Of a stretch of 6,192 nt of DNA, positions 1-5,570 are shown in pieces. Below the pieces are notes generated by a model. It was not told the DNA's origin. It did no database searches and worked only from the letters and a program-made list of their open reading frames with translations. The translations under genes were made by a program, and so were the position numbers. How positions within the stretch are numbered: the first letter of the stretch is position 1; every line of letters starts with the position of its first letter. This DNA is from Silvanigrellales bacterium. GTDB lineage: Bacteria; Bdellovibrionota_B; Oligoflexia; Silvanigrellales; Silvanigrellaceae. The DNA lies in the NCBI GenBank assembly GCA_028285285.1, contig JANQPW010000936.1:1-6192 (forward strand), in the 5' to 3' direction.

Positions 1-71
1 TCCACCAGGCCGATGCAGAGTTTGTGTCACTCCTGCAAGAAAATCCGGGTCTTCTCCTAAGAGACGCGTGA
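1..71 (+). CDS. C-terminal end of an unidentified upstream gene (partial)
   Basis: From position 3 an open frame runs 22 codons to a TGA at 69-71, reading HQADAEFVSLLQ and then ENPGLLLRDA. The composition (alternating acidic and aliphatic residues, helix-like) looks coding. The stop lies 12 nt before the next ATG in the same frame, a spacing usual inside an operon. The gene starts outside the window, so no family can be assigned. It may be cotranscribed with the exported protein and HTTM genes that follow. The other two plus-strand frames here look less protein-like. Confidence is moderate because only 22 codons are visible. Confidence 0.45.
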   Translation, partial: HQADAEFVSLLQENPGLLLRDA

Positions 72-83
72 TACCCTCGAGAC

Positions 84-629
84 ATGCCGCTGGAGAAAAT
101 CAAATATTGGCTCACGGTTGCCTTTTTATCGGTGCTGCTACCGGTCATGTGCATCGACGCATCGCCAACACTCACCCTCGCCCATGAAAAGGCGAAGATC
201 TTCGTGGATCCACTGCTCGACAAAAGCGGGCTGTGGCAAGGCTCCTGGTCGCTCTTTGCCAAAAATCCAGACAAGGTCAACTCGAGGCTTTCCTGGACAT
301 GCGATCTTGAAAACGGAGAAATCTTCGAGGGCTCTTCTCCCGACTGGCAACAACTGAGCATTTGGCAAAAGTTGACCCACTTTCGCTACATGGAATTCTA
401 TGACGAGATCCGCACCGACAAGAACAAAGGGGCATGGGAGTCTTTTGCGACCTTTCTCAAACGACAATGTGAGGCCAGCGGCGTTCGCGCACGCAACCTC
501 AAAATCACGCGGCAGTGGGCCATTATTCCGGCCTTCAACAAGGGAGATACCCCCACGGAGCGCCCCTATCGAAACTACAACGGTGGTCATATTTTTGTGA
601 ACAAGAGCTTTTCCAGCCATGCCGATTAA
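84..629 (+). CDS. Small exported protein paired with an HTTM membrane protein
   Basis: This 181-residue protein has a basic N-terminus and one hydrophobic segment (about residues 8-24) ending in MCIDASP, so it is exported or held by a signal anchor; the Cys at 23 does not sit in a good lipobox. The mature part carries WSLFAKNP at residues 55-62, then a hydrophilic stretch rich in W, F, R and E, and a late RQWAIIPA segment. A W-x-M/L-F-A-x-x-P motif is known, from memory, in the periplasmic parts of some HTTM/gamma-carboxylase-like and DoxX-like membrane proteins. The gene may therefore be a split-off soluble domain of that architecture. Cys73 and Cys119 could form a disulfide. The ATG at 84 is the first start after the in-frame stop at 69-71; its ribosome-binding site is poor, so it may depend on coupling to the upstream gene. 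Its end overlaps the HTTM start by 11 nt. Biochemical function is unknown. Confidence 0.85.
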   Translation: MPLEKIKYWLTVAFLSVLLPVMCIDASPTLTLAHEKAKIFVDPLLDKSGLWQGSWSLFAKNPDKVNSRLSWTCDLENGEIFEGSSPDWQQLSIWQKLTHFRYMEFYDEIRTDKNKGAWESFATFLKRQCEASGVRARNLKITRQWAIIPAFNKGDTPTERPYRNYNGGHIFVNKSFSSHAD

Positions 630-1503
630 AACGATCTTGCATCAACTTCACAACTTTTTCTTCGAATCGAGAGATCTCAGAATTCTTGGAATTCTTCGCA
701 TCTGCTACTCCATCTTCCTCTTCATCAATATAGCCCTCCTCTCTCCTGATATGTTTCTTTTTTTTGGAGAAGAGGGTCTGGTGAACGCCGCGGCTGGCCG
801 TTCTGTCATAGACCCCGACGTCATCTCCCTGTTTGACTTCCTTCCCCTCAGCAATGCCACCGTTGCCGTTCTTTTCGGTGCACTGCTCCTGCAAACTCTG
901 CTTCTTGGTCTTGGGTTTTATGCAAGGTTTCAAGCCATCTGCATTTTTGTGATCATCGCCTCACTGCACCACCGAAACCTTATGATCTTTGATGGTGAAG
1001 ACGTTGTGTTCCGTCTCTTCGCCTTCTTCCTCGCACTTTCGCCCAGCGATCACTACTATTCGATGAAGACGTGGTTTGCGCAGAAGCGGGGAGATTCGCT
1101 TCGTCAACACTTCCCCATTTGGCCGCTGCGCCTGTTTCAGATCGAAATGACGATGATCTACCTCTCGACCTCCATAGAGAAGCTTGGAGGTTCTGAGTGG
1201 ATCAACGGAACAGCGCTTTATTATGTTTACCGTCTCGAAGAGTTTATTCGCTTTCCCATTCCCGAATTTCTACACACAGATCCGCTGGCTATCAGAATCA
1301 TGACCTGGTCTGCTCTGGGCACTGAGGTTTTGCTCCCCTTCTTGCTCTGGATCAAAGAAACACGCTGGCTGGCCATCGCCATGGGTTTCGCACTGCACCT
1401 GGGCATCGAGTACCAAATGAACCTCAACATGTTTCAGTGGATCATGATGACAGGCCTGCTCGCTTTCGTTCCTCTTGGAGAGGGAAAAAACTACAAAGTG
1501 TAG
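619..1503 (+). CDS. HTTM-domain (vitamin K-dependent gamma-carboxylase-like) integral membrane protein
   Basis: This 294-residue polytopic inner-membrane protein has hydrophobic segments near residues 21-41, 79-100, 105-116, 128-142, 172-186, 226-245, 249-265 and 270-286. Family-like features include the HHRN element at 117-120 after the third helix, the IYLSTSIEKLGGSEWINGTA region (180-199) with Lys188 and Trp194, and His260 followed by NLNMFQW near the end. These match the HTTM (horizontally transferred transmembrane) domain shared with gamma-glutamyl carboxylase, but this protein has only the membrane part. Bacterial HTTM proteins mostly lack a demonstrated activity, so carboxylation should not be assumed. 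The ATG lies inside the preceding gene (11-nt overlap) with no strong Shine-Dalgarno sequence, which points to translational coupling. The T- and C-rich base composition reflects its hydrophobic residues. The 3' end overlaps the convergent FadL gene by 13 bp. Family assignment is fairly sure; function is not. Confidence 0.88.
   Translation: MPIKTILHQLHNFFFESRDLRILGILRICYSIFLFINIALLSPDMFLFFGEEGLVNAAAGRSVIDPDVISLFDFLPLSNATVAVLFGALLLQTLLLGLGFYARFQAICIFVIIASLHHRNLMIFDGEDVVFRLFAFFLALSPSDHYYSMKTWFAQKRGDSLRQHFPIWPLRLFQIEMTMIYLSTSIEKLGGSEWINGTALYYVYRLEEFIRFPIPEFLHTDPLAIRIMTWSALGTEVLLPFLLWIKETRWLAIAMGFALHLGIEYQMNLNMFQWIMMTGLLAFVPLGEGKNYKV
1491..1503. terminator. Palindromic stop-codon overlap with T-tract, candidate weak terminator for the FadL transcript
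   Basis: CTACA-AAG-TGTAG is a perfect inverted repeat (5-bp arms, 3-nt centre). It is exactly the stretch shared by the ends of the HTTM gene and the FadL gene, and each gene's TAG is an outer end of the palindrome. On the minus strand it is followed at once by six T (1490-1485), the layout of a Rho-independent terminator. The stem is short and AT-rich, so termination may be inefficient or may need Rho. On the plus strand no T-run follows, so HTTM transcripts are not obviously stopped here. Confidence 0.4.
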
Positions 1504-2909
1504 GCCGTTGAAATGACAAACGAATAAAAGTCAGCCTCGACCTCTTGGACGGCACTGTTTCCAAGCTTTTGCGCTTTGCCAATGCCGTACTGACCCACTC
1601 CGGCAGCCCCAATTTGCACACCCCCAGAGGCCCAAGCCGCCATGAGAGTCGCACCGTAGAAATCAATATGGTCGGCCTGGCCCGCTTTACCCGACTCAAT
1701 TTCAGGTCGCGCATCGTTGTTTGTGAAGAGCCCAAGACGAAGGGGAAGGGAGGGTATGACGTAGTACTCAATGCCTGCCGAAGCATTCCAGGTGTCGTTC
1801 ATCTCCAAAATAGCCACATCTCCAACAGCAGGGGCAATGCGATAGGAAAAGTCGCTGGTCATGAGGAAACGACTGCTCGCAAACCAAGCCATTCCTAAGC
1901 GCAACTCCGACGGCCAGCCCCCAAAGGGCTCTTCCACCTCAAACTCTCCCTTCGCCAGCCCTGGGGAGGCCGATGTTGGCGTGCGTTTGGCATTGGAAAC
2001 TCCATTCTCACGAAAGCTAGCCCACACTCCAGTAGACTCTGCGGCAATATCAGACGAACTCAGCGGAGTGTAGTTGCCAAAGCGGAGTTGAGTGGAGTCG
2101 TCGAGCACAATCTTCAGGCTTTGGTTCAGAATGATCGGGTGGCGGTAGGTGAGGCCAACCACAAAGGAATCAAAGGGTGCATACTGCAAGCCAAAGATGG
2201 GCTCAACAGCCAATATATCGTATTCAAAACGGCGGTTTTGCACGCTGTCTTGAAAGAGCTGACCCTTGGCTTGAGCCTCGGTTGTGAGCACCAAGTCAGC
2301 ACTGTTCACAGGGTTTGTGGTGTCTTGATAGTCTTGGGTGAGCTCGCTGATGGAGAGAATGTTGGCACCAGCTCCGAGCGCAAGCCGGCTGTTCAACCGC
2401 ATGGCAAGGCCAGCACCATAGTAGTCTGTCGATGCCTGAGTGATAATGGCGCGGTGAAAGTTCGTCACGCCTTGATCAGGCTTCACAATGCGATCGTCTT
2501 GAGACTTCGAGTCTCCGTCGGGGGAATAAATCGCAAAGCCCCAGGCCGCTCCATTCCCTAAGGCCGGAATCTGCTGCAAACTGCCAAAAAACGAGGGGAC
2601 CAATCCTGCGCTCCGCTCCACAAAGTCGTCTTCCCCAATGGTGTCTTTGTAGGTGATGTTGCGCACGTAACGCACACTTGCAGAGCCCGAGAAACTCGAA
2701 GACTGCGCAAAAGCCATGCCGGCAGGGTTGTAAACCATAGCGGAGGCATCGTCGGCAACAGCCGTGTAGGCGCCTCCCATGCCCACGGCTCGATCGCCAA
2801 TGATGAAGTTGTTGAAGTGAAAGAAATCTGCCTGCGCGGGGGCGCTAAGGCCCACACCACAGAAAAGAAGAGAAAACGCAACAAACCGCTGATTCAAGCT
2901 TGAGAACAT
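1491..2909 (-). CDS. FadL/OmpP1/TodX-family outer-membrane transport protein
   Basis: The protein has 472 residues from the preferred ATG. It has a Sec signal peptide (residues 1-27, cleavage after SAPAQA) and then the family's N-terminal signature, GDRAVGMGGAYTAVADDASA followed by MVYNPAGMAF (about 38-67), containing the FadL-type NPA motif of the hatch region. The rest shows alternating beta-strand patterns, including ELRLGMAWFASSRF and GIEYYVIPSLPLRLGLF, typical of the C-terminal strands of this 14-stranded barrel. It ends in YSFVISTAYTL, an aromatic-rich last strand, though the final residue is Leu rather than the common Phe. Family members carry hydrophobic molecules such as long-chain fatty acids or aromatics across the outer membrane; the ligand here is unknown. 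A GTG at 2915 is also in frame, but AAGGA at 2923-2919 is 9 nt from the ATG at 2909 and only 3 nt from the GTG, so I chose the ATG. The gene follows the M48 gene by 5 nt and is probably cotranslated with it. Confidence 0.93.
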   Translation of the reverse strand: MFSSLNQRFVAFSLLFCGVGLSAPAQADFFHFNNFIIGDRAVGMGGAYTAVADDASAMVYNPAGMAFAQSSSFSGSASVRYVRNITYKDTIGEDDFVERSAGLVPSFFGSLQQIPALGNGAAWGFAIYSPDGDSKSQDDRIVKPDQGVTNFHRAIITQASTDYYGAGLAMRLNSRLALGAGANILSISELTQDYQDTTNPVNSADLVLTTEAQAKGQLFQDSVQNRRFEYDILAVEPIFGLQYAPFDSFVVGLTYRHPIILNQSLKIVLDDSTQLRFGNYTPLSSSDIAAESTGVWASFRENGVSNAKRTPTSASPGLAKGEFEVEEPFGGWPSELRLGMAWFASSRFLMTSDFSYRIAPAVGDVAILEMNDTWNASAGIEYYVIPSLPLRLGLFTNNDARPEIESGKAGQADHIDFYGATLMAAWASGGVQIGAAGVGQYGIGKAQKLGNSAVQEVEADFYSFVISTAYTL

Positions 2910-2914
2910 GCGCA

Positions 2915-3844
2915 CTATTCCTTATCTTCTTCTTTTACAAACACCTTCATGTATCGTTTCTTACCAAGAGCACCATGGTAACCTTCCGGGGCAATTTCAC
3001 CGATCTTGGTCTCAAGCTTCTCAATTCGTGAATCCACACTGGGGTGGGTCTTGTTCAAAACCGCCATCGATTTAGACTCTTTCTCCTTCAAGATTCGCTT
3101 GTAGTAGGCCAAGCCCGCACGTGGTTCATAGCCAGCAGCGATGGCGTATTGAAGCCCCGCTTCGTCAGCTTCGTATTCAAGGTCGGGGTCCAGGCCTTCT
3201 TCGAGAAGCACACCCAAGCCCTTTGAGATGGCTGAAAGAATGTTGATCTGACTTCCTGCAGCCCCACCGAGATACTTGGCCAGAGTGTCGGCCACTTCGT
3301 TTTTGTCGGCACGAGGTCTCTCTCTGGCTTTGATGGCGTCAGGGCGCTCCGCCCTCTCTTTTTCTTTTTCCTCTTTGTCTTCGTCCATTCGCTTCAACAT
3401 GGTGTCATAAACGTGTTTCTTTCCTATATGGGCAATTTCGTGGCCAAGAATAGCGGCAAGCTCCGCCTCTGACTCAGCCTGTTCCAATGCCCCTCTGGTG
3501 ACCAGCACATACCCTCCAGGAATCGCGAACGCGTTCACAGTGGAGGTATCAAGGATTCCAAAGACGAAACGGCGCTCGGAGTAGGGGGAGTTTTGCACCA
3601 CAAGCTGGCCTACCGTGTTGAGGTACCTCAGAGCCTTTTCTTCCTCATAGGTGCCAAAGTGCTGCAGCAAGCGGCCCGCCATGTTGCGACCAACATTGAG
3701 TTCAGCCTCGTATTGCGAGATCTTTTTTTGCTCTTCTGGCGTGAGTTGAAGGCCTTCAGACTCGTTGTTAGAAGAAACACAGGCGGCAAATCCAACAAGC
3801 GTTGCCCACACAGATAAAGGAAAAAGCACTATCCAATTGCTCAT
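2915..3844 (-). CDS. M48-family zinc metalloprotease, probable lipoprotein
   Basis: This 309-residue protein has an N-terminal hydrophobic segment ending in GFAAC (Cys22), a weak lipobox (Phe at -3) followed by a Ser/Asn/Glu linker, so it is probably lipid-anchored in the periplasm. Peptidase landmarks are NAFAIPGGYV (104-113), the zinc motif HEIAH (135-139, catalytic Glu136), EYEAD (223-227), where Glu223 should be the third zinc ligand, and THPS (266-269), usual near the end of M48 domains. All expected catalytic residues are present. Between HEIAH and the next helix is an unusually charged stretch (about 150-185, rich in K, E, R and D). Relatives such as BepA and LoiP act in outer-membrane protein quality control, which fits the FadL barrel gene directly downstream. 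It lacks the TPR domain of BepA. The ATG has GGAG at 3856-3853 (8-nt spacing), buried in an inverted repeat. The stop TAG shares a base with a possible GTG of FadL. Confidence 0.95.
   Translation of the reverse strand: MSNWIVLFPLSVWATLVGFAACVSSNNESEGLQLTPEEQKKISQYEAELNVGRNMAGRLLQHFGTYEEEKALRYLNTVGQLVVQNSPYSERRFVFGILDTSTVNAFAIPGGYVLVTRGALEQAESEAELAAILGHEIAHIGKKHVYDTMLKRMDEDKEEKEKERAERPDAIKARERPRADKNEVADTLAKYLGGAAGSQINILSAISKGLGVLLEEGLDPDLEYEADEAGLQYAIAAGYEPRAGLAYYKRILKEKESKSMAVLNKTHPSVDSRIEKLETKIGEIAPEGYHGALGKKRYMKVFVKEEDKE
2919..2923 (-). promoter_or_regulatory. Ribosome-binding site deciding the FadL start
   Basis: The sequence reads AAGGA on the minus strand and lies inside the last codons of the M48 gene. 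Its 9-nt spacing to the ATG at 2909 is good, while the 3-nt spacing to the GTG at 2915 is too short. It supports the downstream ATG and coupled translation of the two genes. Confidence 0.6.
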
Positions 3845-3848
3845 TCCG

Positions 3849-3924
3849 TGGTCTCCAGTTCAATTTGAGAACAGGCTCACGACCCAAATAGGATTGTGAA
3901 CCTGTGTTCCTTAACTGGAGATCA
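3849..3924 (-). promoter_or_regulatory. Nested inverted repeat covering the M48 ribosome-binding site
   Basis: The outer arms 3849-3860 and 3913-3924 match over 12 bp with one mismatch, including a perfect 9-bp core (TCTCCAGTT/AACTGGAGA). The inner arms 3869-3880 and 3896-3909 pair over 12 bp with a 2-nt bulge. In the minus-strand RNA the one irregular inner pair is a G-U wobble, and the loop can add AUCC/GGGU around UAUUU, so the inner hairpin is best in the operon's sense strand. The 3' outer arm holds the GGAG Shine-Dalgarno sequence of the M48 gene. The tail after the inner hairpin (TCTCAAATTG) is not a convincing terminator T-run. Possible roles are translational control, RNA processing or partial attenuation. 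No energy was computed. Confidence 0.6.
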
Positions 3925-3936
3925 TCTTAACAGAAC

Positions 3937-4458
3937 TCAGCTGCGATTGCGTTCGTCTGCTTCTTTCAGCACACTGTTTTGGATCTTGCCCAAGCTCTTG
4001 GGGTTGACTTCTAGGCCTTCGAGAGCTTCGAGAGCGCGAAGGTTGGGGCGAAGGTTGCCCACGTTGGAGAGATCATCGCCATCAGAAAGCCCACGAATAC
4101 CCATGACCGCATTCTTTGCCCGAGCCCGGCCGCTTCCCGCCTTGGCTCGTTTCTTTTCGTTGAGAACGGAACGCATGGCCGTGAACAGCTTTTTGGCACC
4201 TTTTTGGTGGGCAGACTGCACCTTGGTGATCATCACAAAGCCTTCTTTTCCATCAGAGGTCTTCACCTTCCAGAACAAGCCTTTCTTCGCCAGACCTTCC
4301 AGCTTCGTGCCCTTTTTGAGCTTCGCCACTGCCTTGGCTTTCAGCTTCGGCGCTTGCAAAACCTTCACGTTGGCCTGTTTGGAAATGAGCTCTTCAGCGA
4401 AGGCAAAGCTCAAGAACAAGGGCAGCACGAGGATAACTTTGAAGACTCTGGAAAACAT
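3937..4458 (-). CDS. Exported bacterial SH3 (SH3b) protein, partner-type of the M48 protease
   Basis: This 173-residue protein has a clear signal peptide (residues 1-21, cleavage AFA|EE). Residues about 24-80 form an SH3b domain: an ANVKVLQAPKLKAKAVAKLK strand-turn pattern, KGTKLEGL, then LFWKVKTSDGKEGFV with the usual W-x-K-V and G-x-x-G-F-V ending. A very basic linker follows (about 86-116, rich in K, R and A). The C-terminal part has AVMGIRGLSDGDDL (117-130) and a leucine-rich helix. From memory, this V/I-R-G-L element after an SH3b domain recurs in deltaproteobacterial proteins encoded beside M48 peptidases, which fits the next gene here. SH3b domains commonly bind peptidoglycan or proteins, so it may place or present substrates to the protease; that is inference. 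The start is supported by AAGGAGG (4472-4466) 7 nt upstream, the best ribosome-binding site in the window. Confidence 0.88.
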   Translation of the reverse strand: MFSRVFKVILVLPLFLSFAFAEELISKQANVKVLQAPKLKAKAVAKLKKGTKLEGLAKKGLFWKVKTSDGKEGFVMITKVQSAHQKGAKKLFTAMRSVLNEKKRAKAGSGRARAKNAVMGIRGLSDGDDLSNVGNLRPNLRALEALEGLEVNPKSLGKIQNSVLKEADERNRS

Positions 4459-4465
4459 GGCAATT

Positions 4466-4472
4466 CCTCCTT
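4466..4472 (-). promoter_or_regulatory. Strong Shine-Dalgarno sequence of the SH3b gene
   Basis: AAGGAGG on the minus strand lies 7 nt before the ATG at 4458, close to the ideal match and spacing. It fixes the SH3b start and suggests high translation compared with the neighbouring M48 gene. I see no convincing promoter or terminator in the rest of the 84-nt gap (4459-4542). Confidence 0.75.
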
Positions 4473-4542
4473 CAACCAGGGTATCGGTGATTTTGCCAAA
4501 GGCTGAACAATCTGGGCCCTTTTCCCTTTAAAAACAAAGGAT

Positions 4543-5466
4543 TCACCGCTCCACGCCCTTAACGAGGTCAAGGAATTTTTGAAAGGCTTTAGCTTGAGAT
4601 TCAGTCCAACCCAGGCAGATGTCACCGGCCATATGGATGCGATCGGCCTGCCGAACAACACGCGATTTAAGCCGCACCTCTTGTGAGCGATTGTCTTTAT
4701 CGACTTTGCTCCAACCGTCTTCTGGATTCCCTTCGGGGGAAAGGAGCTTCGGGTTCAACGCCTCAAATGATATTCCCTTAACAATAGAATCTGCTAGGTA
4801 GGCAAACACCAAATCGAGCGTTCTTCTGGCCAACTGAGCGTAGAGACGCAGAAACTCGCTCTTCAACGGAGAGGCATCTTGATTTGAAACTTCCTTGGGT
4901 CTCGTTGGCCCAGGGTAACCCATCCTCACTTTCTCTGTTTCATACAGTTCCCTTGTGACAGGTATGAAAAGATCTCGGGAAGACGCCTTACCTGAGGATC
5001 GACTCATCCTTGCCGCCAAAACCGTCGTTCCACTCTTGCTGAGCAGTCCATAAAGCCATTGATCGGGCCCAGAAACGGACCCCGGCTTCACTGGGTAGTT
5101 GTAAAATTTTCCATCTTCAGACACGAAACTGATACCAGGGAGAAGAGCACTGTTCCATGCAAAACCGTCGAGCTCATGCAGGTATTGGACGGGCGTTTCA
5201 AGAACGTAGGATCCACCCAAGATATCAAAAACAGATGAACAGTTGACGGCCCGCACAACATCTCCCTGGATTTTGCCTTCTATGGGCCAATCTTGGAGAA
5301 AGATCGCCTTGCGCAGCTCACCCAACTTCTTTTGGAGACTTACCTTTTCGGCGCCTTCACCCGCATCGGCCTGAGTCTGCGCAGTGCTCTGTTTGTCACT
5401 TTGAACGCAGGAAGCGGAGCCCACAAAGGCCAGAGTCATTACCGCCACACCCGATCTGAAGCTCAT
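4543..5466 (-). CDS. Unrecognised probable lipoprotein
   Basis: I do not recognise the family of this 307-residue protein. The N-terminus (Arg4, hydrophobic run, VGSASC with Cys20) looks like a lipoprotein signal, followed by a flexible Gln/Ser/Ala/Asp linker to about residue 40, so the mature protein is probably tethered to a membrane in the periplasm. The body is mixed alpha/beta with many W, Y and F residues. Cys76 and Cys284 are the only other cysteines and could form a disulfide. A Leu-rich helical section (about 190-222) precedes an acidic, Asn-containing stretch and a C-terminal helix. There is no visible catalytic motif. The start has AAGGGA (5478-5473) 6 nt upstream. It is the first gene after treY on this strand, with a likely promoter in the 104-nt gap, and is followed at 84 nt by the SH3b gene. 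It may be an accessory factor of the SH3b/M48/FadL set, but this is only context. Confidence 0.85.
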   Translation of the reverse strand: MSFRSGVAVMTLAFVGSASCVQSDKQSTAQTQADAGEGAEKVSLQKKLGELRKAIFLQDWPIEGKIQGDVVRAVNCSSVFDILGGSYVLETPVQYLHELDGFAWNSALLPGISFVSEDGKFYNYPVKPGSVSGPDQWLYGLLSKSGTTVLAARMSRSSGKASSRDLFIPVTRELYETEKVRMGYPGPTRPKEVSNQDASPLKSEFLRLYAQLARRTLDLVFAYLADSIVKGISFEALNPKLLSPEGNPEDGWSKVDKDNRSQEVRLKSRVVRQADRIHMAGDICLGWTESQAKAFQKFLDLVKGVER

Positions 5467-5505
5467 GCGCGTTCCCTTTCAAATGGAGATCATCAACCTC
5501 CCCAA

Positions 5506-5534
5506 ATTTTCCGGTGACGGCCTGCCGAAGTCAA
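5506..5534 (-). promoter_or_regulatory. Candidate sigma70-type promoter before the lipoprotein gene
   Basis: On the minus strand, TTGACT (5534-5529, 5 of 6 to TTGACA) is separated by exactly 17 bp from GAAAAT (5511-5506, 4 of 6 to TATAAT). Transcription would begin near 5498, giving a leader of about 30 nt to the ATG at 5466. It would let the lipoprotein and downstream genes be expressed separately from treY. The -10 box is weak, so an activator or another sigma factor is possible. Confidence 0.4.
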
Positions 5535-5547
5535 TCGACCGCCGTCA
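5515..5547. promoter_or_regulatory. Inverted repeat around the -35 box, possible operator
   Basis: TGACGGC (5515-5521) and GCCGTCA (5541-5547) are perfect 7-bp inverted arms with a 19-bp spacer, centred on the candidate -35 box (5529-5534). The arrangement suits binding of a dimeric regulator. The loop is long and no T-run follows on the minus strand, so a treY terminator is less likely. Chance occurrence of a 7-bp pair at this distance cannot be excluded. Confidence 0.3.
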
Positions 5548-5570
5548 GTCCTTCTGGCGGAACAAAGCGT

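Noticed and set aside
138..620. A 160-codon minus-strand open frame opposite the first exported protein
   Set aside because: It has no ribosome-binding site or family-like motif. The plus-strand frame has a signal segment, a recognisable motif and an operon-like overlap with HTTM.
758..765. Run of eight T in the HTTM gene as a possible frameshift or slippage site
   Set aside because: The HTTM frame is intact and family-like on both sides (MFLFFG), so there is no sign of a frameshift. Such runs are expected where Phe codons cluster.
2088..2561. A 157-codon plus-strand open frame inside the FadL gene
   Set aside because: It lies entirely opposite well-supported barrel sequence and shows no coding features of its own.
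3896..4531. A 211-codon plus-strand open frame opposite the SH3b gene
   Set aside because: It is antisense to a gene with a clear signal peptide, SH3b domain and strong ribosome-binding site. Its Ser/Arg/Pro-rich composition is typical of a complementary-strand shadow.
5485..5505. Leader peptide (ATG ATC TCC ATT TGA after GGGGAGG) before the lipoprotein gene
   Set aside because: The frame has only four sense codons, the spacing from GGAGG to the ATG is just 3 nt, and no regulatory codon repeats are present.
5515..5547. Intrinsic terminator for treY
   Set aside because: The arms are only 7 bp with a 19-nt loop, and the following minus-strand sequence (CCGGAAAATT) is not a T-run. An operator or chance repeat fits better.
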